The position numbers and the translations under genes are program-made. Below are positions 35,190-45,872 of a stretch of DNA of 64,000 bases, piece by piece. The DNA is from Isoetes taiwanensis (taxonomy: Eukaryota; Streptophyta; Lycopodiopsida; Isoetales; Isoetaceae), in assembly GCA_021234155.1 (NCBI GenBank), contig JAJEKV010000054.1:8574655-8638654 (forward strand), in the 5' to 3' direction. The stretch's first letter is position 1. The number at the start of each line of letters is the position of its first letter. Under the pieces are notes generated by a model, which worked only from the letters and a program-made list of their open reading frames with translations, did no database searches and had not been told where the DNA came from.

Positions 35190-36338
35190 GTCGCCCTACA
35201 GCAAGGAAGTTTGATGGGAGTCAGTCAAGCATCCAGTGAAGGGATATTCTGCCAGTTAATGCATGCTTCTCGACAGGCATGAGACTGGATTTATACCAAT
35301 TCTTAGCTATAGGCCACCTCTAGAGCCTAAGAACCCTAGCCACTGACGAATGAAATGAACCTAATCATGTATGATTAGAGTAGTTAGATTAGATTTCTAT
35401 TCTGTTATTTCAATTCATTGTGATGATGTTAGTATCCCTGTGTGCACCTTTTGTGTATTGAACAGGGGGTTAGAGACCTAGAGGCATGTTTAGAAGATAA
35501 TTCTAGAATAGCCTCATCAAATCCCAATTAAATGCAGCCTGTGCATAGGAATCCGTCTAGCCATTGATGGGATGGCTAGATTGGATTACAAGAAAGGCTT
35601 ATCCAACTGCAGTTGACCCCTTGGCGTGTAGAGTCCACTTGGGGAGGGGAGGAGGGGGGGTCATTGCGGGCTAGGACATGATGTCTCGTTACTATGTGTG
35701 GGCGAGTTATGGGCCCGACACCTTCTAGGTGGTGCGAGTGAGGTTAAGTCGTGATGAACATGGTGAACCATGGCCCTCTTGCTGCCTGTAGTTGGCATCG
35801 ACCTTTTGCAGGAGATTAGTCTCCTCTTATGTCATCAGGCCAGGGGAGATGCAACCCTGGAGTAGTCCCAATAGAGTCACAATACCTTTTTATCTGCAAA
35901 GTATTCACAAGAGGGGCGGATGGAGTGGTCTACCTAACGGCCATGTTCCCTTGTAGCCAAATCCAGCGCCATAAATTATGTTTGCATTGATCTGTGGAAG
36001 CCCAAGCCATCAGTCTATCCCCGTGAGTCTGAGCTTGAGTAGGATTTTCCCATGTTGACGTTGTTGTATTTGCTTATGATGTGACCTGGTTATGGTCATC
36101 CCACCCTTTGAGGTGGTTATGTTATTTGATGTGATGTTACGTGCTTATGTTATGCACTTCCGTATCTAGGTCGATCCCAAGGCAGACGTGTGTGGCTACT
36201 CCTTTCATGTCGGATTCTTGCTCACCATCAAGAGTCCGACGTTAGATAGACGGCCTCGTGTTGACGAGCTTGTGCTGACAAGCGGTAGTCTCTTGTTCAT
36301 ATATGATGGGGTAATTGTATACGAGCATGGGACGTCAC
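35190..36338 (+). mobile_element. old LTR remnant, plus orientation
   Basis: A plus-strand copy of the LTR family whose minus-strand copies are 36355-38398 and 46203-47668. Shared landmarks are ATTCTTAGCTATAGG (about 35303), AACCTAATCATGTATGATTAG, GCAAAGTATTCACAAGAGGGGCGGATGGAGTGG, GTCGATCCCAAGG.AGACG and the terminus GGGACGTCACA (36331-36339). It is more diverged than the complete element next to it. No primer site follows, so it is a solo or truncated LTR. The start is approximate. Confidence 0.6.
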
Positions 36339-36354
36339 AACTGCTAAAGTTTTC

Positions 36355-38398
36355 TGTGACGGCCCCAGCTCCTATACGATGCCCCGATCGTATACAAACT
36401 GGAGATCATCCCTCAAACCAGTATCTGCTCGCTGACATGAGGCCGTCCACCTAACATCGGGCCAGTGTGGGAATTTGACACCCCAGAGGAAAAAATGTGT
36501 CAAAGAGACATCTTCCGCAGAGAAAATGTGTCAAAAGAGAATTTATAGTTTGATAAAATGCGTCAAAAGAGACTTTAAAAAAATTTAAATGTGTCATTTG
36601 ACACACTTAAGAATATTAAGTGTGTCAAAAAAAATTAGAGCCCCAAATACACAAGAGTTGTTTGTACAAGGCTTAATGTATGTGTATACTTAATAATGCA
36701 AGAAGAATTAATATTCAATAGAATTTTTCATTTTCCTTATATTTATATAAACTTATCTTTCATAGCAAAATTCATATTGTAATCTTTTTGTTGTAGAATT
36801 TCAAATTATTTTCTTCATTTGATAACATAAAAAAAGTGTGTCAATGGTGTTCACAACGCGTCAAATGAGACACAAAAAATTTGGAAGTGTGTCAATTGAC
36901 ACATTCAATTTTAAAAAGTGTGTCATAAGAAATACAATAAATAAGTTGAATTTCCCACACTGCATCGGGCCCTTGCTGGTGGCCAAGAACCCGACGGGGA
37001 AGAATGGACGTGTCATTCATCCCGTCTCCCTCGGGATCGATCTAACTGCGGAAGCGTAAACACACATGAGCACATGACATCAATCAACAATAACATACCC
37101 ACCTCGAAGGGTGGTCCACCATATCACAGTAGCTGCAACAACACATCAGTACATCAACATAACATGGGGAAATCCTACCCAGGCTCAGACTCTTGGGGAA
37201 AGACTGACGGCTTGGGTCTCCGGATAACAATGCAGACAGAATTCATGGCAAATGGATTTGGCTGGCATAGAAACATGGTCGTTGGGTAGTCCACTCCATC
37301 GCCCTCCCGTGCATACTTTGCGAGATAGGCTGAAAAGTATTGGAGCCCCGACCGTAGCCTGCCCGGGGTTCATAGCCAAAGGGGCTACTACCGGGTTGCA
37401 TCTCCCCGGCCCCGATGAGGGGGAGGAGATCACTCTCCTCCGAGAAGGTTCATGCCAATCATAGGCTAGCTAGAGAGCCCTTTGCCAGATACGACTTGAA
37501 CCCCTAGAAGATGACGCGATCACCCAAGAGGTGTCGAGCCCATACCCCGCCCGACGCGAGCGCCGTGGTATTAGGCCTAGCCCACAATGTTCCCCTACCG
37601 CCAAGCACGCACTGAGGGATCAATCGTGATCGAACAAGCCCTTCCTTATCGGTAGGTCTAGCTCCTCGGGCCACCCACGGCCAGCGGGCTCTTATGCACA
37701 GCCGCATTAATTGTACAACTACTTGGGCTCGGGTCTCTACCCCCTTCCCAATACACAAGAGTGGCGATAGAATGTCAAAACATCATCACAAATGTAACTG
37801 AAAATAATAGAATACATCTATTCTAATCTACCTAATCATACATGGTTAGGTTCCTTTGTTAGTGTCTATCATTCTTAGGGTCGTAGGGGGCCGCCTATAG
37901 CTAAGAATGAATGCTAAACCCACCGAAAGAGGCCCGATAAACTCGGATCTACCTATCGAATCAATCTGCTCACCCGCATCTTGGCCGGTTCCCACTCCCC
38001 GAGGCGCCCATGCCGCTGGATCTCGGTCCGGCCGATCTTGGATCGAGCCGCACCTAGAAATCCGACCGCCTGCTCAGCGGAAATGCGCCCTCTCGCAAGC
38101 TCCAATCCGAGACTCGTGGGCTGAAAAACCGAAAACGGTTTCCCTTTTAGGGTTTATGCCCCTTTATCTCCATGCTTTTAGGGCTGGTCCCTTTTGGTCA
38201 ATGGGTCATTGCCACGTGGCAAAAGGGATTATATTCACATGTTGCGTTAACATGTGCAATATAATGGTTCACAAGGTCGCACCTTAGGGTACTACCCTTT
38301 ACTTGCCGTCGTGTACATGTCGTCCGAAATTATATGTACTAGTGACGGTCAAGATAATATACGATTCATATCGCATATGTTATCTTTGGAACGCCACA
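36355..38398 (-). repeat. 3' LTR of the H3-carrying element, with MITE inside
   Basis: 2,044 bp including a ~500 bp hAT MITE. Without it the LTR matches the 1,466 bp partner at 46203 along its length, with many small differences and extra short segments. Short plus-strand ORFs at 37074-37289 are LTR sequence, not genes. Confidence 0.93.
36463..36962. mobile_element. 500 bp hAT-type MITE
   Basis: Ends CAGTGTGGGAA...TTCCCACACTG, flanked by 8 bp CATCGGGC (36455-36462 and 36963-36970). The other LTR of the same element has the uninterrupted sequence CTAACATCGGGCCCTCGCTGG (about 46299-46319), an empty site. About nine copies of (T/C)GTGTCAA or its complement are scattered along the element, a subterminal-motif pattern usual for hAT. 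No ORF. Confidence 0.93.
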
Positions 38399-38410
38399 TT
38401 CTTCCCACTT
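38399..38410 (-). promoter_or_regulatory. polypurine tract of the H3-carrying element
   Basis: The minus strand reads AAGTGGGAAGAA directly before the 3' LTR start TGTGGCG. Confidence 0.85.
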
Positions 38411-41400
38411 AAAATGATGTCCGCCCGCAAAAGATCGAGGTTCTCCCCACCTTGGGATCTTCCTGTCCTGCAACCAACTTGATGCATGCAATTATTATTA
38501 TAGTTACACAATTATTAGAATTACTCTAAGGTAATGTTTAAGAGATTACTGCACTATTTCATTATCCAATTAACTTATCACTTCATAACTTAATCAATGC
38601 AAGGTAATTACTAACCTTACTTAATACAACATTTAAGTTTATCAATTTCATACAAAATTTACACTTCCTTGCAACACGTTATAACAAAATTTGTGTTGCA
38701 AGTCTTTGCACCTTGAAATCCTGCATTAATTTTACAATATCTATAATTACATACTTACTATCTCACACAAGATTTGAGCGATTAGTTTAAATGGTAGAAA
38801 TCATAACTACTCTAGAACTATCTATACAAGTGCTCGTGATGCGACTCCCCGCCAGTTCTTCATTCTCATTGGCCTCCTGGATTCACACCACGCTACAATA
38901 TTAATGTAAAGTTGGTTTTAAGGGAACCACCCCATCTATCTACATGAATGCATGACTAATCTCCCAGCGTAGGAAGAGGATGCTTCTTCCATCGTGGCCG
39001 TGGAGACAGTGCCCTATAATGCCTATATGCCGCTCATGCCTACACCTTTAGTTGCCTGAGACGTGGAGGGTAGGGTCCTTCCCGTATTTGGGCGGTCCTC
39101 CCCGTAGGCATTGACTAGAGGTGCTTTCCTATCAATGCATTCCTGAATGACCTCTTATCTCTCGAGGTCGTCTACTTCCGTGGGACGGAAGTGGACTTTT
39201 TAATCTACCTTCCAACTCATTCAAGCAAAACCGCGGTCATGCCTACAATGACATTACACCACGTCCTAGAGATCACCGTAGTGGTCCCATCATCGGTAAA
39301 TACGCATGCAACCCATACCTAGCATAGGCTGCATGCGTAGATTAACTTGAAACCTGCATGATTTCTGCTGGCTCCTTTAATGCATGCGATTAACATAATT
39401 ACCCTAAGGTAATATTTATGAATTAACATTATCATAGTTTCGGATACATTACTTCCGATAGTACAATTATATTTACTCTAAGCTTTACAATATTTAACGA
39501 CTTTTAGATCGCGATTATTTAAACAATAACCCTGATTTAGACCTATTGTTACATAGACAAGGTTTTTAATTATCATACACAAGAATTAGATGTGCTTCTT
39601 ATTCTCTTCCTTGGGTCCTGCATTACCCTTGGAAGTATATCCCTAAGATGCACTTAAGTATATCTGAATTCTATTTTCTATTTATATTTATAAGGACCCC
39701 AAGGTCATATAGCTATCCTTGGAAGGAATTGCATCCTTGTGAAGGATTAATTAACTTGCTACCTCATATTGCCGTTGTTATTTAACTTATTTCCTTATGA
39801 TACATATACGTACAGCAATTTCTATGCAGTTATTAGGGTCTATATTTAACTTATCAATAAGACACATTAAAGCTTATAATACATGCGCACACCTTACCTA
39901 AGGCTAGAACGCATCCACCCATTGAGCCGGCGTCGAGTAATTTGGAGATGACTTGGTCGTTGCATTGCTCCCATAGTTTTGCTCTACTTCATTGGTGTAG
40001 TTAGCTACTACGTCAGTCTCGCACGTTGAAGGCCTCCTGAGCGCTAAGGTATCTATCTATCTTACGCTCTGTTCGCTTCGGCCATTGCCAGAGTGAACTC
40101 TATTCTACGGGTCGGTCAATTCGATGCAAGTACGTTCAATCATAAGATTGAGCCCTCCCGCTTTCTTCGAAAGGAAAATGGTCCTGCACCCCTTCAATGA
40201 CGTTGTACACAACGTCATATCTATTCTCTCCCCTTAAGAGGTTATACGCTTCTTACTTAGCGCATTAATTTACTAGCCTTATCTGACATATATAACTATC
40301 TAAGATGGATGCACATATTATGTTATCATTTATTTCAATATAGTTATGGGTTACATACTTAGTTAGAACGATTCTAAACCACAAGGTTTTGTCATCATGA
40401 CAATTCCTTTTGTCTCAAAAGACTATTTGATTACTATAATTCTTATTTTAGATGTACCTTGCATGTACTATCCTTATATATTCTAGAGATTCCCCCTTTT
40501 CTTAGCTATTTAAACTCTTGGAATATTCCTACCAATCGAATTGATGCCATCGTAACAAGTTGGCCGGACTTGTTAGATTACTTCTTTTCTTTCGGTTGGA
40601 TTATTCTTTGGAGGTACTAGATGTATACATGGTCAACAATTGTCCTAGTAATGATTCCTTCTTAGCGAGGTGATCAATCTCACCAAGTGGTTTCAATATG
40701 TTGGACGTCTGTTAACAATCGTGTATAATTATAGTTACTCCTATGCATTTCCTTCCCAATCCTTGACGCTTAGCTCAACATTGGGGCAATCCTTTCAGCG
40801 AGAATATCTGGAAATGCCTTCTAATCCCAATATGGGTGTTACCGTCTATACATTTAACCTACCAGGCCCCATGGCCTTAGATCCTTGAGCTTGCTAGAAG
40901 CTTATCCACTCGTTGACTGCTTGAAGTAGCAAGGTGGCGTTCTTAGAGTCATTTCGATACTTCATTCTCCTTGACAGTGGCTCCTCTTTATGTAGAGGTT
41001 GACTTTGTTCGTTAGAAGCTTCTCATTGCTGGTGGCTTTGATGGTGTAGTTGATCACTTGAAATCTTCCATGCCGCTTTTCAAAAGCCTGAAGGTGGCGC
41101 CGTTGAAAAAAAAATCTTTCATCTTGAACTCTTTGTCTTGGCAGCTAAAGGACGACTCTGTATCCGATATTGTTTCTTCGACTCCATCGGCGTCTCATCG
41201 TCGAGTCCTCTTTTGTTGCCGAAGAGTGTTGAGGATGTTGATTGCTTCACCTACGCAAATTGCGACATCTCTTCCTTTGATCTGTTACGCTATGGGAGGA
41301 AGGAATAACAAAGGGAACTATATATGCAAAGCATATAGCTTACATAATTACAATTACTACTAGAGCTATTAGGTCCCCCTTGTGCCTCCCTTCGAGTTGC

Positions 41401-42351
41401 ACACCTACTCCTTGGCAATGTTATCGGTGTTCCTCCCGGTGCAATGGTGTTGACGATATATATCATCCTATTTGTACGTCAGCTCGTACTCCGGGGTAAC
41501 TTGTTGATATACTTGGGCCCTCTGGTGTTTGTCGGCTATGGCACAACACGCTTTGCATCACATTCTAACTAAAGGTGTGCTGGTCGTTGGCCTTCGACAT
41601 TTCGATCCTTCGATCTTGTTCTTGGGGTAATTGTTCTTCCTTTATGGTACTTGAAGCTATTTGGAGGCGTCTCTTGAGGCTGTGCGCGATTCCTTTGGCT
41701 ATACTCATCTGGAGTTGTTCTCTTCTGCAGTTGTTCTTTGAATCGTCGATCCTTGGGTTCATCAAGTTGCATGCAAGTCCGCGTGCAAGTCATCGGCTCG
41801 GCTCGCCTAGTTGCTTCTCCATCGAGCTCCCAATCTTACTTGTTTGATCCCCTCGATCACGTTGGACGTTGTCACGTTCCATATAGTGCTATGCCGTCTT
41901 CTTGTCTTGAGGTACCTTCCGGTGGCTTTGATTGTGCTCATCAGTTTTGATCCTCCTGTTGCCTCTAGGGAGCTCATGGAAGAAGTCGGGTTGCTAGCAC
42001 CTCTCATTTTCGAGTTCGACCTTTGTCCCTCTATGCGTGTTGGTCTCTCTGGCAAGTAAAGCATCATGGCTCTCTTCCCTGCTGGCTATGTTGTCGGGAT
42101 GATGGATCCTTATATCTGCGCAGCTTGACCTTTGAGTTTGAAGAAGTACGTGCCTTAGATATACTCTTGACGTTGAATAGCCTGGCTATTATCTTGAACT
42201 CTTCTTTTTTTTTGCCCAAGGTGCTTCAGTTGCTATCCTTGTCGTTAAGGTGTCGAATGCTTCTACCTTGGCGTTTGATGTCCCTCATGTGGGAGATATG
42301 ATCGGCTTCTTCTCTTCTAATTCTTTGGTAGGAGTACCGTGAAGCCATCAC
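38411..42351 (-). other. non-coding interior of the H3-carrying element
   Basis: Nearly 4 kb between the second gene and the 3' LTR. AT-rich and without domain-bearing ORFs on either strand up to about 41000. From 41560 to 42070 several short overlapping frames occur (minus strand, basic and polar) without homology I recognise. No pol motif (YxDD, DDE, zinc knuckle) was found. Confidence 0.6.
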
Positions 42352-43371
42352 CTAGTTGTTGGAGGCATATCTCCTCGTCCTCCTGTCAGCTTGAAGTGCT
42401 CTTGTTGTCTTCCCTCTTATTCCCATCCGTTCTTGGAGTGCCACAAACTCTTCTTCTGTCGGCAGCTGCTCTTCATTCATCATGCCTCTGATGGTTACAG
42501 AGGGCTTCGATATCGGAGATCGTGTGTCTGTGTAAGTGCCATTCGTTTCCCTTACCTCCACAGGAAATTCATCGATTTCTTGGTCGATGAAGTCATCCAA
42601 GTCCTGCCTTTGCTGCCGGCAGAGGTGGAGAAGTTCGTCGATCGCGATAGCCTCTGTTTCTGCGATGCGGAAGGTTTTGATATCGTTTAGGATCAAATAT
42701 TCACGCCCTTCGACTATGATCGGGCGCTTAGGCTTATTATTCCCGACCCGATTGGTTGTGCTATCCTAGGTGTGCCCCCGCCGACGAAGCGGCCAACATC
42801 TTGTTACGCTTCCGGCATTCTTCCTCCGGGTCCACTTCCATTTCATCTTCACTTTCATCCTCTGAGTCCTCTCTTGCTTTGGATGATTCCGCTTTGGACT
42901 GCTCATACTCAAGCAGTAGTTGCTCGTCTGCTGGTCCATGGGCGTAATCTCTAGTGGCTGGATTGACGGCTCTCCTACCACGGTTTGGGCCCTATAGAAT
43001 AAGTATAGTGCTAAGGCCGCGTTGTAAGAAAAGAATCTCTTTCTATTACGCTTTCGGGGTCATGTAATTGGGTAGGCTTCGGTCCTATTCTGCAGCAATT
43101 TAGCAATGTTGGGTATATGACCTAGGGCTGTTTGCAATACTGTCTTTGGTACAAAGTACCCTATGCATGGGGTTATTTCTTGCAAGTTGGGAGCTACTTT
43201 CTCTTGGAATTCTTGCAGAACTTGTTGGTAGAATGGGTTTGAATTCAGAGTTGCAGGCAAGTCTAATTCTTTCTGGAAAACTTGGAATACTAAGCCAACA
43301 TCTACCTGAGCAACATGGGGAGAGGCACTGTACCAGTTGATGAATGATGACGTAGCCATGAGGACGAGCAT
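42352..43371 (-). CDS. unrecognised second gene of the LTR element, multi-exon or broken
   Basis: From ATG 43371 (MLVLMATSSFINWYSASPHV) the frame runs 103 codons, including FVPKTVLQTALGHIPNIAK. An acidic block in another frame follows (LLLEYEQSKAESSKAREDSE, EDEMEVDPEEECRKRNKM), then a third block to 42352 (KPKRPIIVEGREYLILNDIK, DELLHLCRQQRQDLDDFIDQ). One GT-AG pair, donor after GCCCTAG (about 43121) and acceptor CAGCAG (about 42928), would join the first two; the second join is unclear. No family recognised. A TATA box lies ~100 bp upstream and two hairpin repeats precede it, the same layout as the H3-like gene. Confidence 0.45.
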
Positions 43372-43469
43372 AGTGTTGATATCGAACGGAGCTGGAAGCG
43401 CTTAAGGAGACTGGAAAATCGCCTTGGGAGCAGGAGCAAGTTTATAGGTGTTGCTTGGGGTGTATGAAG

Positions 43470-43512
43470 GTATTTATAAGAGTTTTCTAACCTCAAATTT
43501 TAGGGTTCCTCA
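43470..43512 (-). promoter_or_regulatory. putative promoter of the second gene (AACCCTAAA plus TATA)
   Basis: The minus strand reads GGAACCCTAAAATTTGAGG, then CTTATAAATACC, about 100 bp before ATG 43371. The same two motifs in the same order stand before the H3-like gene. Confidence 0.5.
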
Positions 43513-43655
43513 AACTTTTGACATTTTGAGGTGAAAGTTGATGTTTCTAGGTTAATTGGGAGCTAAAATGGATTCTATACAGTTTCAGGGTTCTAATGCA
43601 ACAAATTTTGGCTGATTTGGATATGTCTAGCACAAGTTATGGGGTTTGAAAAATC

Positions 43656-43735
43656 GGACCCCTCTAAGCATGCGCGAGAACATAGTTAGGTTGGGACCTA
43701 AGTGGCCTCTGGCGCATCCTTGGAGGTGTTGGTCC
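43656..43735. repeat. hairpin repeat copy 1
   Basis: An ~80 bp two-level inverted repeat. Outer arms are GGACCCCTCTAAGCATGCGC and GCGCATCCTTGGAGG..GGTCC. The inner arms (GTTAGGT / ACCTAA.T) are decayed on one side. It lies upstream of the second gene. Confidence 0.85.
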
Positions 43736-43869
43736 TTTTTTTGTGTCCAAATGATGCCAAACAAGTTTTAAGAGGTGAATTTCTAATTATTTTCTTATGA
43801 ATTGCAAGTTTGTGTGCTTATTTACTTCTTTTGGAGCAGGGAAGTGCCTGATCGATGGTCCAGTTGGTT

Positions 43870-43948
43870 GGACCCCTCTATGCATGTGCGAGAGCATAGT
43901 TAGGTTGGGACCTAACTGGTGTCTGGCACATCCTTGGAGGTGTTGACC
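43870..43948. repeat. hairpin repeat copy 2
   Basis: Same structure, GACCCCTCTATGCATGTGCG ... GTTAGGT/ACCTAAC ... CACATCCTTGGAGG. It starts 214 bp from copy 1; the DNA between the copies is not obviously conserved. Confidence 0.85.
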
Positions 43949-44092
43949 TCTTTTTACCCAAAATTTCCCATTTGCTCCTTAATTGCTACTACACTTGATC
44001 TCATGCACATTTTAAACAACTATACGTCCTTATTACTCAAAATTTTCACACTTTTCATGTAAGCTCCTTAGTTACAAAAAGTATTTTCTGTC

Positions 44093-45229
44093 CTATTTGT
44101 CTGTTCTCTTGATGTACTTTGCCAGTCTCATATCTTTCGGTGTCACAGTGACTCTTCTTACGTGGAGCGTGCACGCCAATGAGTCTTCAAAGTGTTGCAC
44201 GACCTCCATCTCTGCCGTTTCTTGCAAAGCAAGTAATATGTCGTTGGTTACTCGCTTGTCGGGGTCGAAATCCCACAAAATCTCCCGGACAAATCTCTGA
44301 AATGCAGCTCTGGGGATAAGAAATCCGTAACTCCGTTGGAAGTGTCGGATTTCTCGCAAGGCTTTCCCAAATACTGAATCTTGGGATCTTCTCATGGGCT
44401 TCTGTGGGGGGTTCGGAAGCTCTGGTGGAGGTTTCAGCTGAAATATCTCCCGTGTTGGCCGCCCTCCTTCAATGTATTTCACCTTGTGCGCCTCGTAATA
44501 CGCACTATACTCAGTATGCATCTTCTTGTATGCATTATACTCTGCTAACTCCTTCTTATACTTCCTCTCGGGCCCTAAGGTATACGAGTCCCTCGCCGTT
44601 TTGCCTCCTCCCGACTTCTTCGTGGCTGCTTTGTCTCCCCCTGACGTCTTCGTCTGTTGCCATTGTGGAAACGGTGGGGGTTGTTCAACCGGTGGTTCTG
44701 TCGGGTCCTGGGCTGGGGTCCCTCTCTCTTCTTGGGGTTCCTCGGCTCGGGATGACGCTTCTGCTTCTTTTTCGAGGATTCTCCAATTCCGTCAAATACC
44801 TTATCCAAGAAGTTCCGCGTATTCCCTGAATCCTCTGATGACGATGGGGGTTGGTCGTCTTCGGGTCGTTCGCTGATGACGATGCCGACCGATCCCTTCT
44901 TCTTTTTCTTTGGTGGCTCTTCCGTCATCACTCCTTTCCCCTTCCTGTCTTTTTCTTCCCTGTTCTTCGACCTTTGTTCCCGCCATTGGTCTTCTTCGGC
45001 CTCCTCGGCTGCTTTCTGTGCTTTCCTCTTTGCCTTCTCCTCTTTCTTCTTTGCCTTCTCCTCTTTCTTCCGCCTCTTCTCTAGATTCCGGTAGTATCTA
45101 GGTCGCCTCTCCATGTCGGCCTTCAACCTCTACTCGGCATCTTTGAGTTTCTGCTCGGCGGCGAGGACCTAGGCGCTTGGGCCTATCGCCGTTACTTACC
45201 ATACGAGCAGTCTGCTTCGTCCTAGCCAT
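44093..45229 (-). CDS. histone H3-like protein encoded by the LTR retrotransposon (three predicted exons)
   Basis: Predicted exons are 45229-45200, 45129-44800 and 44707-44093, 324 codons. Exon 1 encodes MARTKQTARM, an exact H3 tail start with Met where H3 has Lys9, and ends at a strong donor GTAAGT. A 70 bp intron (acceptor GAGTAG) removes a frameshift and an in-frame TAG. A 92 bp intron (AAG|GTATTT to GCCCAG) removes a second frame change. Residues ~11-120 are a Lys/Glu-rich helix (EKRRKKEEKAKKKEEKAKRK) with the basic patch PPKKKKKG. Residues ~233-324 are a full histone fold aligning to H3 without gaps: ALREIRHFQRSYGFLIPRAA, FQRFVREI, LLALQETAE, FEDSLACTLHVRRVT and TPKDMRLAKYI. Loop 1 has canonical H3 length, unlike CENH3. 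Splicing is inferred. If the introns are wrong, the copy is a pseudogene with two shifts and one stop. Confidence 0.82.
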
Positions 45230-45302
45230 ATTTGGCAGAGATTGATTTGGATCAGGGCGCCCGAAGATCGCCTATTGGGACGAGCTCGAAAAAAACAATT
45301 TG

Positions 45303-45380
45303 AAAAACCCTAAAAATGAGGTCTAAGTCCACTAATTTATAGGGTTAAAATTTTAGGGTTTGGCCTAGTTGCTTATTTTC
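45303..45380 (-). promoter_or_regulatory. putative promoter of the H3-like gene (telo-box plus TATA)
   Basis: The minus strand reads CCAAACCCTAAAATTTTAA and then CCTATAAATTAG (TATA at about 45336-45341), about 107 bp before ATG 45229. The plus strand carries AAACCCTAAAAATG at about 45307. AAACCCTAA is the plant telo-box, common in promoters of histone and ribosomal-protein genes. Confidence 0.55.
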
Positions 45381-45446
45381 TTGGTTTGTTGATGAAATCC
45401 TCCATATCTCGAATCGAAGCTAGGTCTTCTCCAACCATTTTCGCTC

Positions 45447-45526
45447 GAACCCCTCTAAGCATGCGCGAGGAGGGTGTTAGGTCCAGACCTAACTATGCCC
45501 TGGCGCATCCTTAGAGGTGTTGGCCC
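45447..45526. repeat. hairpin repeat copy 3
   Basis: GAACCCCTCTAAGCATGCGCG ... GTTAGGTCCAGACCTAAC ... GGCGCATCCTTAGAGGTGT. Outer and inner arms both pair. It lies ~218 bp upstream of the H3-like start codon. Confidence 0.88.
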
Positions 45527-45659
45527 TGTTTGCTTTAAACTTATCCAATTTAAACAAATTAACATGCATTTCTAACTAATTGAAGCATTCTAAGTGGGAT
45601 TCTATCATTACTTTTACAATTTGAGTAAGTTTTGATCAAATTCCGAGGTTACTTTTGGG

Positions 45660-45738
45660 GGACCCCTCTAAGCATGCGCGAGAAGGGTGTTAGGTCATGA
45701 CCTAACTAGTGTCTGGTGCATCCTTAGAGGTGTTGCTC
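45660..45738. repeat. hairpin repeat copy 4
   Basis: GACCCCTCTAAGCATGCGCG ... GTTAGGTCATGACCTAAC ... GCATCCTTAGAGGTGT, starting 213 bp after copy 3. Confidence 0.88.
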
Positions 45739-45872
45739 CAAAATGACTTTTACTTAATGTTTTTCTGTGTTTTAACACTCAAATCTAGATAACTCGAGCC
45801 TTTCCAGCGGAATTTCATCTTTTATTTTACAATTGGGGGTTCCTAAGGCCGAGTTCTAGGGTTCATATAGGG

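Noticed and set aside
37074-37289. Repeated plus-strand ORF, also at 46414-46629
   Set aside because: It lies wholly inside both LTRs, antisense to the element; it is an LTR shadow, not a gene.
44093-44370. Calling the H3-like fold a CENH3 (centromeric H3)
   Set aside because: Loop 1 has the canonical H3 length with no CENH3 insertion, and the tail start is that of ordinary H3. LIPRAA resembles CENH3 but is not enough.
44851-45101. Plus-strand Phe/Ser/Leu-rich ORFs
   Set aside because: Antisense of the Lys/Glu-rich exon of the H3-like gene.
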